Origin: Mesostigma viride
Taxonomy: Eukaryota > Streptophyta > Mesostigmatophyceae > Mesostigmatales > Mesostigmataceae
Reading direction: 5' to 3'
Length of the DNA: 64,000 nucleotides
NCBI GenBank assembly: GCA_009746045.1
Contig: RPFO01000164.1
Coordinates: 4,004,765-4,068,764, forward strand
Position 1 is the stretch's first letter. Each line of letters begins with the position of its first letter. Positions 45,571-56,325 of the stretch are shown one piece after another. Made by a program: the position numbers and the translations under genes. The notes beneath the pieces were generated by a model. That model was given only the letters and a program-made list of their open reading frames with translations. It was not told the origin of the DNA and did not search any database.

Positions 45571-46270
45571 TTATCATATGCATGCTAGCGAGCTGTATAT
45601 ATACTTAGTATGCGCGTGAATATTAATTTATTTAACACATGCTCCCGTTGGGGATCGAGTCGATCACGGAGCACCAGAGTGCGTACAGCGGAAAGGGGGG
45701 CAGAGAAGCCCCCCTTGAACACTCATGCCACGTACAGCCGAGCATGCCATGCATGCACATATATACCTGCATGGCCGCTCTCTGGTCGCCACATTCTCCG
45801 GGCGGCTGTGGATGCCGTCGCTGCTGCCGCTGTGGCTGAGTGCGACAAGTTTGCCTCCTATATACGGGTGGGGCCCCACCGGGCGGGTCATCCCCTTTGT
45901 CCTTGAGGAGTTCGGGGCCATGGGCCCCGGCCAAGACAGTGGAGTTTTTCCATGAGACTGTTGTGCTCATGCAAGCGCCGTGAAGACCGCCCCAACCTGG
46001 AGGGTCAGACCGCCCCGTGGGCTGCCCACACATGCAAGTTCTCGTATTGGCGGCAGCGCCTGTCACTCGCCCTCACTCGCACCGATGCTGATGTGTTATA
46101 TTCCGTCGCAGGCCCGGGCCGACTTTGTCCCGGCCCATGCATGCGGTCTAGATCCCTCCCAGGCCTGCATGCATGGTGGGCCGGCAGCGATGTCAGTGCT
46201 GCGTGTCGTATAGTTTTGTGATGCATGTAGAACTTTAGTTGTACCTTGTGCAGCTGGCGTGATCCTTGCA

Positions 46271-49065
46271 TTAACTAATTTTTTAATTAATTAATCAATT
46301 AAACTCGAGCTCCCGTTGGGGAGTCAACGGAGCACCCGGAAGTGCTTCTGTAATCCCTGTGTGTGCACAACAGGAAGAAAGGGCAGAGACGTACCCCTTT
46401 CTCCTTCATGCCAGAGGCATGCCACAGCAGCAATCGGACACGATAGACGATCCGGCAAGATCTGTGGGTGCAATAAGACCCGCGTGAGCATGCATGCATA
46501 TCATAACAGGGAGCGTACGTGGGCATGAGTAAGGGAAGCATATAGCCAGGACGTAGCATGGCTGGTTGTACAAGGGCTAAGCTATTAAAGGTTAAGGCTG
46601 CATGGTTGTGTAGCGTGCGTTAGCTGTGCACGTGACTAGGTATGCCGGTGGCAAGGCTAGGCAGACATTAGGCATGGCTGGCATGGCGGCGGCAGTGACT
46701 ATACCAAGGATTACAAGCTACTATGGATATTCGATCTAGCCCGCAGGGGGCCTCCACATCTTGTGGTTGATCATCAGGTCCCCGCCCCTCTGTACATACA
46801 GTATTACAGTACACCGTGGGCTTCTGGGCCGGGGCCCTGCTTAACTGTGCATGGCGGCCGGAGGTATTCCGGCCACAGCTCGCGTCGCTGCTGCTGCTGA
46901 GCGGGGGCCGGTCAGGCTGTCGTCCAGCGTTTATAGTGAGGTCGTGCAACCTCTTGTGACGAGAACAGAACCGCTGCTTGTCCTCAGCTAGGGGAGGGGA
47001 AGAAGGTGAGCAGGACTGGTGGGGGAGCCGCCTTGTCCCGTGAGTGGGGAAGGCGGTGGCACGGGTCCGCGCAGTTCTAGGTACCTCACCTACTACTGTA
47101 CCATGCGGGCCCAATGATGCGGGTAAGGAGCTGGTCCTCATGAGCTCGACGCTCGTCGGCAAGGGTGCATGGTTGACGTCTCCCCTGGCCAGCTTCTGGA
47201 GGAAACGACGCAGCACCACTCGGCACTCACGGCGAGCGCGGTCGGTGCATGGCCTCCGGTTGTTCGGCCTGGCCGGTGGTCCTCCACTGATGGAGTGCAG
47301 CTCTTGGAGTTTCGTGGCGATGGCGTCAGTACGTGGTTGATCGAGGCGGTCGCTGACCGCATGCAGCAGGTCCGCATAGGAGAGCGGCGCACTACATTTC
47401 GCCACCGCGGAAACCCAATTTATGCGAGAATGTGGTTCCGTCAATACGGCTGGGGTTACAAATTCAATTTCGAAGTTCGGCACCGGTCGTCGGATACCAG
47501 TAAAGCAACACATGTTATCTAGAATCGTGCCATTTGGCATCAATTGGCCAGTTCTGAAAATTCGATGAAATCTCTAGTCCTTGGTCGAATATTTCCCTCC
47601 GATTTGGATGACGAAAATTGAGTACGAATTTCTTAGTACAGTCCACCGTTTGGTTCAGTTCAGTTTATTCCCACGCCGCTTGCTGACCTGACGGAGGCCA
47701 AATTCGTACTGAACACTATCGCAAGTCCGGTCGATACTAAAAATTTCTACTTCCGAGATGTCTGACGGAATTCCTGCTAGGTCCATGCTTTGGTACTGGA
47801 CGGATGCTGAAATTCACTGCGGTTCTGTCCGAACGAGGAAAATTGTCAGAAATCTACTCTCGATACGAACGTAACGAAATTTTCAAGTATCTGACGCTCG
47901 GAGAGCTGACACCATTTTCCCCTACTTGACCGAACCACATTCCCCGCTAAAAAAGGTGTCCTAGGCGGCGAAATGTAGCGCGGGGGTTCGCCATCATCCT
48001 GCCAGGGTGGCTGGGATGCGATGGTGGCCGTCTGCTCCGCCGCTATCTTTGGGACTTGCCCTCCACCTGGTTTAGGCGAGAGACCAGTGCAGCGTGCGTC
48101 TCAGTCAGTCAGACGCCTGCGCCGCGGTGTGCAGCGCCGTGATCGAACTGAGGAATTGGAGCTTGTGGACGACCCTGCCGGTTTCCACATTGGAGACCCG
48201 CCGGGGCCTCCACCGTGTTGAGCGTAGTGTTCAGCCCGGATGTCAGCTGCCCGGCCAGCGGCCAGGTCATGTGCTCCTCCATGCAGCACTGCGCGTAGGT
48301 CATCCTTGCAGAGGGAGGAACTCCGACTATGCGGTGGCCGGCTGCGCGCCGGGGCTGGGGTGCGGAGCGTTCTGGCGATGTCGCCTCAGTACTAGGCAGC
48401 CTGCGCTGGAATTGGCTCATGCAGTGCATGGTAAAGATAAATAGGTGTTGGTGTGCTTCGTCAAAAGCATAGTAGAGCCAGGACAAGTCTCTGTGGTAGT
48501 CGATAGCGCCCCGCCCCTCCCCCCCCCGCCCTTCTGGGGCACAAAGAGCGGCTTCCGTTCCTGTTAGAGGAACTTAATTGAGGTCTGAGGACCTCGATCG
48601 ACGCATTCCTGCGGCGACAAGGTTCCTTGCCGGACTCGAGGAAGGAGAAGAATGGGTCGCCGGGCAAGAAGACTGCACATGGCTCCATTTGCGATCGTGG
48701 CGCAGGGTTTCTTGGGCTCAGGCAATGCGCTTGGTGATGGTTTGGCGACGTAGGCCAGGCGGCTTGGCAAGGGCAAGGCCGGGCGAGAGGGTTGGGCTGG
48801 GCGCTGGCCGCTGGGAAGTTTTTCCAGCTCCTTTTCCAGGCCGGCCCCTTTGGCTTTCGGAGTCGTAATATGTAGGGCGCATAACTTTTTCGATACTGCG
48901 TACTTCAGCCGTAACCAATTATACTGGCGAGACTGTGCGTCTTATCTAGTAGGCGCATCGAATGCGAGCGATCTGACTGAATTTGGGGCTCAGACGCAAA
49001 AGATCTGAGCGCCGCCGTCAGCCATTCCGCCGTCAGCCATTCCGCCGTCAGCCATTTTCGTCGAG
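46271..49065 (-). mobile_element. Non-LTR retrotransposon copy C, related subfamily, ORF1 only, minus strand
   Basis: The 5' end near 49065 has three copies of ATGGCTGACGGCGGA and AAGACGCACAGTCTCGCC, diverged from copies A, B, D and E. ORF1 pieces: PSALPEPKKPC (about 48745), a probable coiled-coil part (48480-48090), IATKLQELHS (47310) and QQQRRELWPEYLRPP (about 46900-46850). It is followed by a 3' untranslated region and a hairpin with TTAATTAATTAA tail at 46271-46336. 47520-48000 shows no match to the other copies. The 291-residue frame at 46668-47543 is part of this element. No RT is present. Confidence 0.65.
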
Positions 49066-49229
49066 AGAGCGAATACGTAATACATCCAGAAAGGAACCCG
49101 GTCTCTTTACGATCCTCCGGCCATGTATCTGCACGTACGTGCATGAGCAGGTTGGACTGGTGGCCGGAGGTGTTGCCTTGTCCCGCCTGAGTGGGGATCA
49201 TGGCGGATTGGCGGTGCCCACTCAGCAGT

Positions 49230-50004
49230 CTAGCTCACCTACGAGGTCCAGTTGGGTAAATTAAAGGAGCTTGCTCTGAGCTCGACCTCAAGAGACGGTT
49301 GTTGTCTCCCTGGGCTGCTGGGGGAAGCAACGCAGCACCACTCTGCATTAGTTGGCGGGCCGGGGCGCAGTCGATGTACATCCTCGTGTTCTTCTGCTTG
49401 GCCGGCGCCCCGGTGGGCTTCCATCTCCTGCAGCTTCGTGGCGATGGCAGCATCGCGACCTGTACTGGCCGGAATACCTCCGCCATGCACAAGGAAGACC
49501 CCAAGAAGCCCAAGGTCCAAGTATAGAGGGGTGGGGACCTGATGATGATCAACCACAACTGATCAACTGTTTGGCCCCCCCCCGCGGGCTAGATTTGCCC
49601 TTATAGCTTGTATAGCCTTGTAGCCATTGTAGCTGAGGCCTTGTAGCCACGGTAGCCAGAATGTGCAATGATCATGCACGGTAGACGGCCTAGCCTTGCT
49701 CTACAGTCTGTAGCCAGTTGCTCTAGTTGCCCCACGGCCCTGGCCTAGCCAGATATATGCCCCGCCTTGCATCGCACGTTCGCTCACGCCACCACAGCCA
49801 TGCAATGCTCACACGGGTCTTATTGCACCCACCGGGGATACCGGATCGTTTCGACAGGTCCGATTATGCACATCCTGTGGCATGCCACTGGCATGAGGGA
49901 AGAGGGGGGTCCCTGCCCTTCCCGTTGTGCACACATAGGGATTTAATAGCAAGTGCTTTGGTGCTCCGTGACTCCCAACGGGAGCACGTGTTTGATTAAT
50001 TAAT
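49230..50004 (+). mobile_element. Second copy of the copy-C subfamily 3' end, opposite orientation, chimeric
   Basis: 49458-50004 (+) matches the reverse complement of 46271-46890: LYWPEYLRHAQG, then GACCTGATGATGATCAACCA, and the terminal GTGCTCCGTGACTCCCAACG hairpin with GATTAATTAAT tail. The adjoining 49235-49450, however, matches 47140-47330 in the same (+) direction, meaning its ORF1 reads on the minus strand (IATKLQEMEA). An inversion or chimeric insertion point must lie near 49450. Confidence 0.6.
49961..50004 (+). repeat. Conserved retrotransposon 3' hairpin and short-motif tail (best copy)
   Basis: GTGCTCC (49961-49967) pairs with GGAGCAC (49981-49987) around the loop GTGACTCCCAACG, followed by GTGTTTGATTAATTAAT. 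Related ends: (+) 13575, 40581, 43151, 50255; (-) 33187, 38481, 40878, 41193, 45621, 46271. Confidence 0.75.
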
Positions 50005-50254
50005 CCGGCCCAGCACTTCACCAACAGCAACTCTAGCCACAGATCGAGTGTGCAATTATTGAATATATGCAACCTCGTACATGCATTTGCTTCCATGCAT
50101 GACACGCGATGGAGTCGGCATGCATGCACACTCATCTGTATGCACACGCATGATTGTGCACACAAACTACATCCTACGAGAGAAGGGGTGGATCCCATGC
50201 CCCCTTCTTGCTGTGCATCAAACAGGGATGAAAGGTACCTACTCAAAAGTTGGT

Positions 50255-50590
50255 ACCCCGTGACTCTCCCAACGAAGGCGCGTGAATGAATGAATGAATG
50301 AATGAATGAATGAATGAATGAATGAATGAATGGGTGGGTGGGTGGGTGGGTGGGCGGGCGGGCGGGCGGGCGGGCGGCGGGCGGGCGGGCGGGCGGGCGG
50401 GCGGGCGGGCGGGCGGGCGGGCGGGCGGGCGGGCGGGCGGGCGGGCGGCGGGCGGGCGGGCGGCGGGCGGGCGGGCGGCGGGCGGGCGGCGGGCGGGCGG
50501 GCGGGCGGGCGGGCGGGCGGGCGGGCGGGCGGGCGAGTGAGTGAGTGAGTGAGTGATTGAGTGAATGAATGAATTAATTAATGAATGAAA
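50255..50590 (+). repeat. Retrotransposon 3' end with long GAAT/GGGT/GGGC/GAGT tail
   Basis: TACCCCGTGACTCTCCCAAC then GAAGGCGCGT leads straight into (GAAT)12, (GGGT)n, about 180 bp of (GGGC)n with GGC interruptions, then (GAGT)n and GAAT. All units are four bases long, as if one tetranucleotide tail mutated and expanded. It ends 100 bp from the F-box gene stop codon. Confidence 0.85.
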
Positions 50591-50690
50591 GAATGAATGA
50601 ATGGAAACGACCACAGCCGCAAGTAGCTCCCGCATTGTGTGGAAGTCTCCAAGAGACCCGTCACGGCCGCGCTAGCCAGCCTCCCCTAGC

Positions 50691-52688
50691 TCACCGGCAC
50701 CTGCAACCGGGCAGCAACGTCCCCACTGTGCTCTCCTCAATCCCCGGACACCCTGCGCAGTACAGCGTCTTCAGGCCCACGCCATGCCCCGAAAACGCCC
50801 TTATACTCTCTTCCGTGACGCCCACGCACATCCACACGTTCAAGTGCAGCAGGCCCCGGCACCCCTCCGCAACCGCTCTAATGCCGACATCTGTGACCCC
50901 CGGGCAGCCCCCAACGTCCAGCCTCTCCAACTGACCGCACTTCCGGCCCACGGCGGCCATGCCTTCATCCGTCACCCCCTTGCAACCGCACACCACCAGG
51001 GTCTGCAGAAGAGGGCATCCCTCTGCGAGTGCCCCCACGCCGGCGTCCGTGAGCTCCACGCACGCCTGCGCGCTGAAGTGGGTGAGCAGGGGGCAGCCCC
51101 GCGCCAGCGCTCCCAGGCTGACGTCATTCACGCCGCGGCAGGCGTTCACGATAATATGTTCAAGGTCCGGGCAGCCCTCGGCGACAGCCAAGATTCCATC
51201 GTCTGACACCATCCGGCACTGCTGGAGGTTAAGGCGCCTCAGCTTGTGGCACCGTCGCGCCACATGGCGGATTGCATCCCCCGTCACCCCCTCGCACCGC
51301 GCCAACCCCAGGTGGGCCAACTCCCGGCACCCATCCGCCACGGCCATTACTCCAGCGTCCGTCACGCCGCACCCGCCCACATCCAGATGCTCCAACGCGC
51401 CGCAGTGGGCGCCGAGGGACGCCATGCTGACATCCGTAACTTTGAGGCAGTGGGTGGTAACCAGCAGCTTCAACCGCCCCCCCCTGAATCCCCCCGTCTG
51501 CTTCACCCGAGCACCTGACCCTGCTGGGTGCGACCAAGCAGGGCTACCCTGTTCCCCCTGTTGTGAGGACTTAACGAGAGCTGACTCCTGGGCCAAGGGA
51601 TCAGGCCCAAGCTCCTGGGCTGAAGAACGATGGTCCGACTCCTGGGCTGAACGATAATGCCCGGAATTCTGGTTGGAGGAACGGTGAGCACACTCCTGAT
51701 CCCATAAAGGATGGCCGGATTCCGCCTCCAAATCAGAATACATGGCCCCATCAGGGACCACCCCCGACGCCAGCGCCTTTATGGCCGAGTCCGTCACGCC
51801 GCGACACCACTCCACCTTAAGCTGCTCCAGATAAGGGCACCCGACGGACACCGCGGTAATGCCCACATCCGTCACCTTGTAGCAGTAACTCACGTCCAGG
51901 TGGGCGAGGGCGCGGCACCTGGCGGCAACGCCGCGCAGGGCGCCGTCGGTGACCTCAGCACAAAATGATATATTTAGATGCAACAAGGAAGAGCATGACT
52001 CGGCGATGGACCTCACACCATCGGGGGACAAGCCTCGGCACCCGCTCACGTCAAGGTAGGTCATCCTTCCTCCGCAAGATGACAGCAGCGCCTTTATGCC
52101 AGATTCGCTCACCCGCACGCAATGAGGCACCGCCAGGTGGCACAGCTGGGCGCACCCGGACGCCAGTGCAGCCAACCCTTGGTCACTAACGTCGCACGCG
52201 TTGCCCACGCTCAGCCAGCGCAGCTTGGCACAGCGCGACGCCACCTGGCGCAGCGCGGCGGTCCCCCCTTCCAGGCCTCCCTGGCTCATGGCGTACACGC
52301 TGCCTGGGGAGCTCATGGAAGAGGACTGTGGGATGGAGGAAGATCCCGCATTATCACTCAGCGACGCGGCAGCTCCGGCACCGAGCACAATCCGGGATGG
52401 AACGCGCGCCTCATGCCGGTCCCCAAGTCGGCCCCTCCACGCCGACAGCCCCAACGTCTCGAGATTTGGACACCTGCCCGCCAGCCAGGCGACGACCTCC
52501 CACATTTCCTCGCTCCCCGCCGCGATGTCCTCGGCAGCAACCTCCCGCAAGTGCCCGAGGGATGCGTCGCAGGCGGAGCGGAACGAGGCGCACACGCAGC
52601 GCAGGCGGACGCGCTCGCGCAGTGGCAGTGCAGAGAAGAGGGACGCGCCCACGCCAGGGATGTCGGCCAGCTCCTGCAGGGTAGCCAT
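50691..52688 (-). CDS. F-box/leucine-rich-repeat protein (FBXL/AMN1 type)
   Basis: Single exon, 665 residues, ATG 52688 to TAG 50691. The longer open frame to 52763 begins with GTG, so the first ATG is preferred. The N-terminus (residues 10-50, LFSALPLRERVRLRCVCASF) resembles an F-box, the Skp1-binding part of SCF ubiquitin ligases. About 15 cysteine-containing LRRs follow in two blocks (residues about 125-310 and 405-655), with the pattern C..L..LD..GC..VTD.G. They are split by a hydrophilic insert of about 95 residues with QES-type repeats (residues about 312-405). LRRs would select the substrate; the target is unknown. GC-rich, no intron. The F-box is short and imperfect, so an F-box-less AMN1-like protein is possible. 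Confidence 0.88.
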   Translation of the reverse strand: MATLQELADIPGVGASLFSALPLRERVRLRCVCASFRSACDASLGHLREVAAEDIAAGSEEMWEVVAWLAGRCPNLETLGLSAWRGRLGDRHEARVPSRIVLGAGAAASLSDNAGSSSIPQSSSMSSPGSVYAMSQGGLEGGTAALRQVASRCAKLRWLSVGNACDVSDQGLAALASGCAQLCHLAVPHCVRVSESGIKALLSSCGGRMTYLDVSGCRGLSPDGVRSIAESCSSLLHLNISFCAEVTDGALRGVAARCRALAHLDVSYCYKVTDVGITAVSVGCPYLEQLKVEWCRGVTDSAIKALASGVVPDGAMYSDLEAESGHPLWDQECAHRSSNQNSGHYRSAQESDHRSSAQELGPDPLAQESALVKSSQQGEQGSPAWSHPAGSGARVKQTGGFRGGRLKLLVTTHCLKVTDVSMASLGAHCGALEHLDVGGCGVTDAGVMAVADGCRELAHLGLARCEGVTGDAIRHVARRCHKLRRLNLQQCRMVSDDGILAVAEGCPDLEHIIVNACRGVNDVSLGALARGCPLLTHFSAQACVELTDAGVGALAEGCPLLQTLVVCGCKGVTDEGMAAVGRKCGQLERLDVGGCPGVTDVGIRAVAEGCRGLLHLNVWMCVGVTEESIRAFSGHGVGLKTLYCAGCPGIEESTVGTLLPGCRCR

Positions 52689-53004
52689 GCTGGGCGATAA
52701 CTTCTTTACAGGTCCAAAGGAATGATTGCGGTTCCAAAGGCCTACCGTAAGGGCCTTACACACGTCTCCCTGAATACCTTGAAGGATAGCCGAGAGAAAA
52801 GAACTCAGGCCAGCAAATGATGCTCCTAACGGCCCAGTTGACTCGTGCTGCGCTTCAAGTGCGACGGCAACCCTGTGCCGCTGTCACGAAGATGCTGTCA
52901 GCGGGGGGTAAAAAAGGAACGAGCCGTGGTCACTGGAGACATCTGCTGGGTGGGACAAGGATGGGCACGCGCAGGGAAGAGCCCACAAGCAAAACCACAA
53001 CCCC

Positions 53005-53160
53005 GACCCCCACCCCCACCCCCACCCCCACCCCCACCCCCACCCCCACCCCCACCCCCACCCCCACCCCCACCCCCACCCCCACCCCCACCCCCACCCC
53101 CACCCCACCCCCACCCCCACCCCACCCCCACCCCCACCCACCCCCACCCCCGCACCCACA
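53005..53160. repeat. (CCCCCA)n tract
   Basis: About 24 CCCCCA units with later CCCCA and CCCA variants. On the minus strand it is TGGGGG, a G-quadruplex-prone sequence, 320 bp upstream of the F-box gene start. The open frame 52817-53212 running through it is a (TP)n/(P)n artefact. Confidence 0.93.
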
Positions 53161-54749
53161 TGAAAATATCACCATGTTTAGTTCCTTGTTCCTCCTGACA
53201 TATGATCGTTGATGTGCCCGACTGGTGGCAAGCGTGGACAGCACAATGGCCGATTAAGTGGAAAGTGAATGAGGGGAGGTGGAGAGGACGTGGGGAGGTT
53301 GATGAAGTGGCCAGTGGTTGATTGACGGGGTGATCAAGGGTGAGGGGATTCTAAAATGGGGATTGATTGAATAACTGGGGAGAATTTTGTAGTTGAGGAA
53401 ACATTGATTGAATGACAAGGGTCTCACTAACTGTAGGGTGCAATTGATTTTTTTGGGGAGATATCAATTAAGTACGGAGGGATTATTTAAATGGGGATAG
53501 ATTGGTGAAGGCTTCGATGGAGTGGGTTGTGTGCCATCAACTGGAGCTTGGGAGGGTGTCATGGTACACAACCACGTGCGGCCGGCTGTTGTTGAGATGG
53601 TGAGACAGACAATTGATCCTCACTGATGCAAATCAGATGCGCCCATGTAAGCTAGCGGCCAAATAGGGAAGCGGCATGGATCAAGAATCGTCCAGGTAAG
53701 CTAGCGGCCATATAGGGAAGCGGCATGGACCAGGAAACATTTGGGCAGGCAGCGGCGACCTATTCCTGAAGTATCACCCAACCTCCGCCTTTATGCTCCC
53801 AAATTAGAAGGAATTAAGCCATACGAAATCGAAACGATTGATGGAGGAGTTGCACATCCATCATGCAATGGTCGAACATGCAACATCTAACGCTTTCCGA
53901 ACAGCGGATGGCAATTATATGACTTGAGGCGTGAGCAAAACACAGACTGCCAGTAAACATCTATCCCATATGTTACATGCATCACTTAAGAAAATTGTGG
54001 CGACGAGACGGGCATCCATCAAGCAGGCAGACTGCGTGCTGTTGCTGAGCGTAAGCGCGATAAGCCTCAACTGGTATCCCGTACCGACTAGGTTTGAGCG
54101 ATGCTTCCGGACTGCCAAACAAGGTAGCAAAGCTGATGCGAAGGTAGCAGCTAAGGAAAGGAATTATTCAATTGTACGTCGTAAGACTTGGACACACATA
54201 AGGACCATCCCAGGTGGCAAACTGCGAAGTTGCTTCCGGGTCCGCCAGTGTCCAAAAGGCCCTCGATCTATTGCCACCAAACCCACCAACAAACGAAACT
54301 CCCGCTGAAGGTACCGAAAGCACGAAGAGTGGACATTGTTGTACGTTATCGTGGATAAAATTGAGGCCGTGAGCAGCTTTGAGGTCGATGCCGATCTTGG
54401 CAGCTATGGACGAATTCCCTTCAGTTGTACAACACATGCGCAGCTTATGTATCGACACTCCTGCTGCTGGTGGCGTCACACTTCGGGATGTCACGTGTCA
54501 TGCCCGAGTGCTTACCTGCGAGGCGCTGTCAGCACCGTACCGGAGTCCGTGTTGCGCGTTTTTCATGTGGCTGGTGACGGATCGATGCGCTGTGTGCGAC
54601 TGTAACCCCAAGCGCCATGAAAACTTTAGAGGTGGTCCATCAGTTACGTTCGTTTGTTGTAATTATGAACGGGAAGAAGGAAGCTACTGTCTGAATTTTT
54701 TCTGCTCAAGCAACCATTCATGCACTCGGGACTGCCACATCTGAGGTGT
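53161..54749. other. Interval with no recognised gene
   Basis: I see no splice-compatible exons or known motifs. A 32-bp direct repeat (GTAAGCTAGCGGCCAAATAG, then GGAAGCGGCATGGA) occurs at 53647 and 53696. Open frames of 108-125 residues on both strands at 53931-54744 have no recognisable domain and no supporting features. Confidence 0.4.
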
Positions 54750-55512
54750 CAATAGTCAGGCACGTGCGCGCTTTGCCCGGCCGGCCGCGCCGCTTCGAGC
54801 CTGGCTTGGACATGTCCGAGCGCAGCAAGGGCGGCCGTGGCCCTGGTTACCGCCTGTCCGACTTGATTTAAGCGGGTGATACCACCCTCAGCGCCCCGAG
54901 CACATTCACACCTGGCTGGAAGTCCCGACCTGTCTGGGCTTGGAGGCGCGGGCAGTGGGGCTGGAGATTAGCGCCAATAATCAAAACCGGTCGATCAAGG
55001 CGACGGTGATTGGTGCTATCACTCGCCCGCCCACCGCTCCCGCGGCTGTTAGACGGGCCCCACGGCACGGTCTAGTCTGACGGAGGCACCGTCGGTTCCG
55101 TGATCGCTTCAAACTGCTGGGCCGGGGACTAGCATGCTCCCTGATCGACACGGCCGCGACGATGTGGACACCCGCATCGGCCTGGCCTGGGCCAGGCTTC
55201 ACTCACTTAACACCTATTGGCACTCGAAGGACCTCGGCTCGGCAAGGACCGCAAGCGCGTGCTCTTAAAGGTTTCAAGGTCCTCGTGGTGCTCACACTGA
55301 CATTCTGCGCGCCGAGGCATCATGGACGCTCACGGACAAGCTGGTCACCCGGCTGAACGGCATATGCACTGTAACCAGGATGCTCCGACAGGTCCTGAAA
55401 GTATAGGATTTTCCCCGCATACATGTCATCATCATAGAGTCTTTGTACAATGGTACGCCCCGCATTTCGGATGAGATTAGGCAGAGTAGGATAGCATTTG
55501 TAGGACACCTTG
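54750..55512 (+). pseudogene. Decayed reverse-transcriptase fragment
   Basis: Parallels 41980-42770 of the better RT copy: HIHTWLE, CLGLEARAVGLEISANNQ, FRDRFKLLG, and the closing GATTAGGCAGAGTAGGATAG with ACACCTTGC. Many indels and stops; the YADD region reads as a stop-containing remnant (TTTAAGCGGGTGATACCAC). It is cut off at 55512 by the 5' monomers of copy E. Confidence 0.75.
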
Positions 55513-55690
55513 CCCGAGCCACGAGCCACGAGCCATGAGCCACGAGCCACGTGGTGCGCGAGCCACGAGCCACGAGCCACGAGCCACGAGCCACGAGCCA
55601 CGAGCCACGAGCCACGAGCCACGAGCCAGGAGCCAGGAGCCACGAGCCACGAGCCACGAGCCACGAGCCACGCGAGCCACGAGATAGCCA
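55513..55690 (+). repeat. 10-bp 5' monomer array (GAGCCACGAG) of retrotransposon copy E
   Basis: About 16 head-to-tail GAGCCACGAG-type units with a few variants, leading into GATAGCCATGGCTGGCTGCG. Copies D and A carry only two or three such units at the same place. The 'ATSHEPRATSHEP' frames are artefacts. Confidence 0.88.
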
Positions 55691-56325
55691 TGGCTGGCTG
55701 CGCGATGCCCATAACTTGAATCACGTTTGGGCTTCTAATTTTGCCGCAACTATCTCAATCGCTTCGTCTTTCTAAGACAAACACGCTGATATATTTTCCC
55801 GAAGCTATTACGCACTTTTATGACGTACGAGCAACACGGCCTTGCGACTGCGCTGAGCCCTGAAAATACGTCTGCAGCTTCGGCCGCAGCTTCGCTAGGT
55901 CTGGCCCGGAAGACAGCGGTGGGCACCACTAGTCAAGCTCTAGTGGTCGATCGCCTCGGCTCCCCCTGGGCTCGTTTCGCCAACGGCATATCGCCTGAGC
56001 CCAAACGCAGTCGCCCTGCCGCACCGAGCTGGGACGAGTTTACTTTGACGTCAACCAGCCCGGCTTCTTTGACGAGCTCAAACCCGACAGATTCCAGTCC
56101 TACGTTTTCTGGGGATCGCACGCCTCGCTTCTTGAGCTGTGCAAGCACCTCCACGTACCAGCGGATCCGCCTACGCGATGACGGAGGGATTATTCGTATT
56201 CAAACAGTTGACTCCCTCCACCGCCACGCTAGCGCCCGGCCCCCCACCTTCAGAACTAGAAGTACGCCTTCTTCTCCCTCCGGCTCGGGCGCCGCCCTGG
56301 CTGGCCAAGCCGCTGGAGGCCGGCC
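55691..56325 (+). mobile_element. Non-LTR retrotransposon copy E, 5' region and N-terminal ORF1
   Basis: The shared 5' region (CGCTTCGTCTTTCTAAGAC) is followed by ORF1 from ATG 55820. It is open for 192 codons, but after about residue 80 it drifts out of frame: SPENTSAASAAASLGLARKT, SPEPKRSRPAAPSWDEF. The element is truncated at about 56325, where sequence switches to a minus-strand RT fragment. Its 5' end has inserted into the RT fragment to its left. Confidence 0.7.

Noticed and set aside
46668-47543. 291-residue minus-strand frame as a new gene
   Set aside because: Parts match 49235-49558 and the ORF1 motif region, so it belongs to a decayed retrotransposon copy.
52817-53212. 131-residue frame starting with a possible transit peptide
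   Set aside because: Most of it is the (CCCCCA)n tract in all frames; nothing follows that looks like a mature protein.
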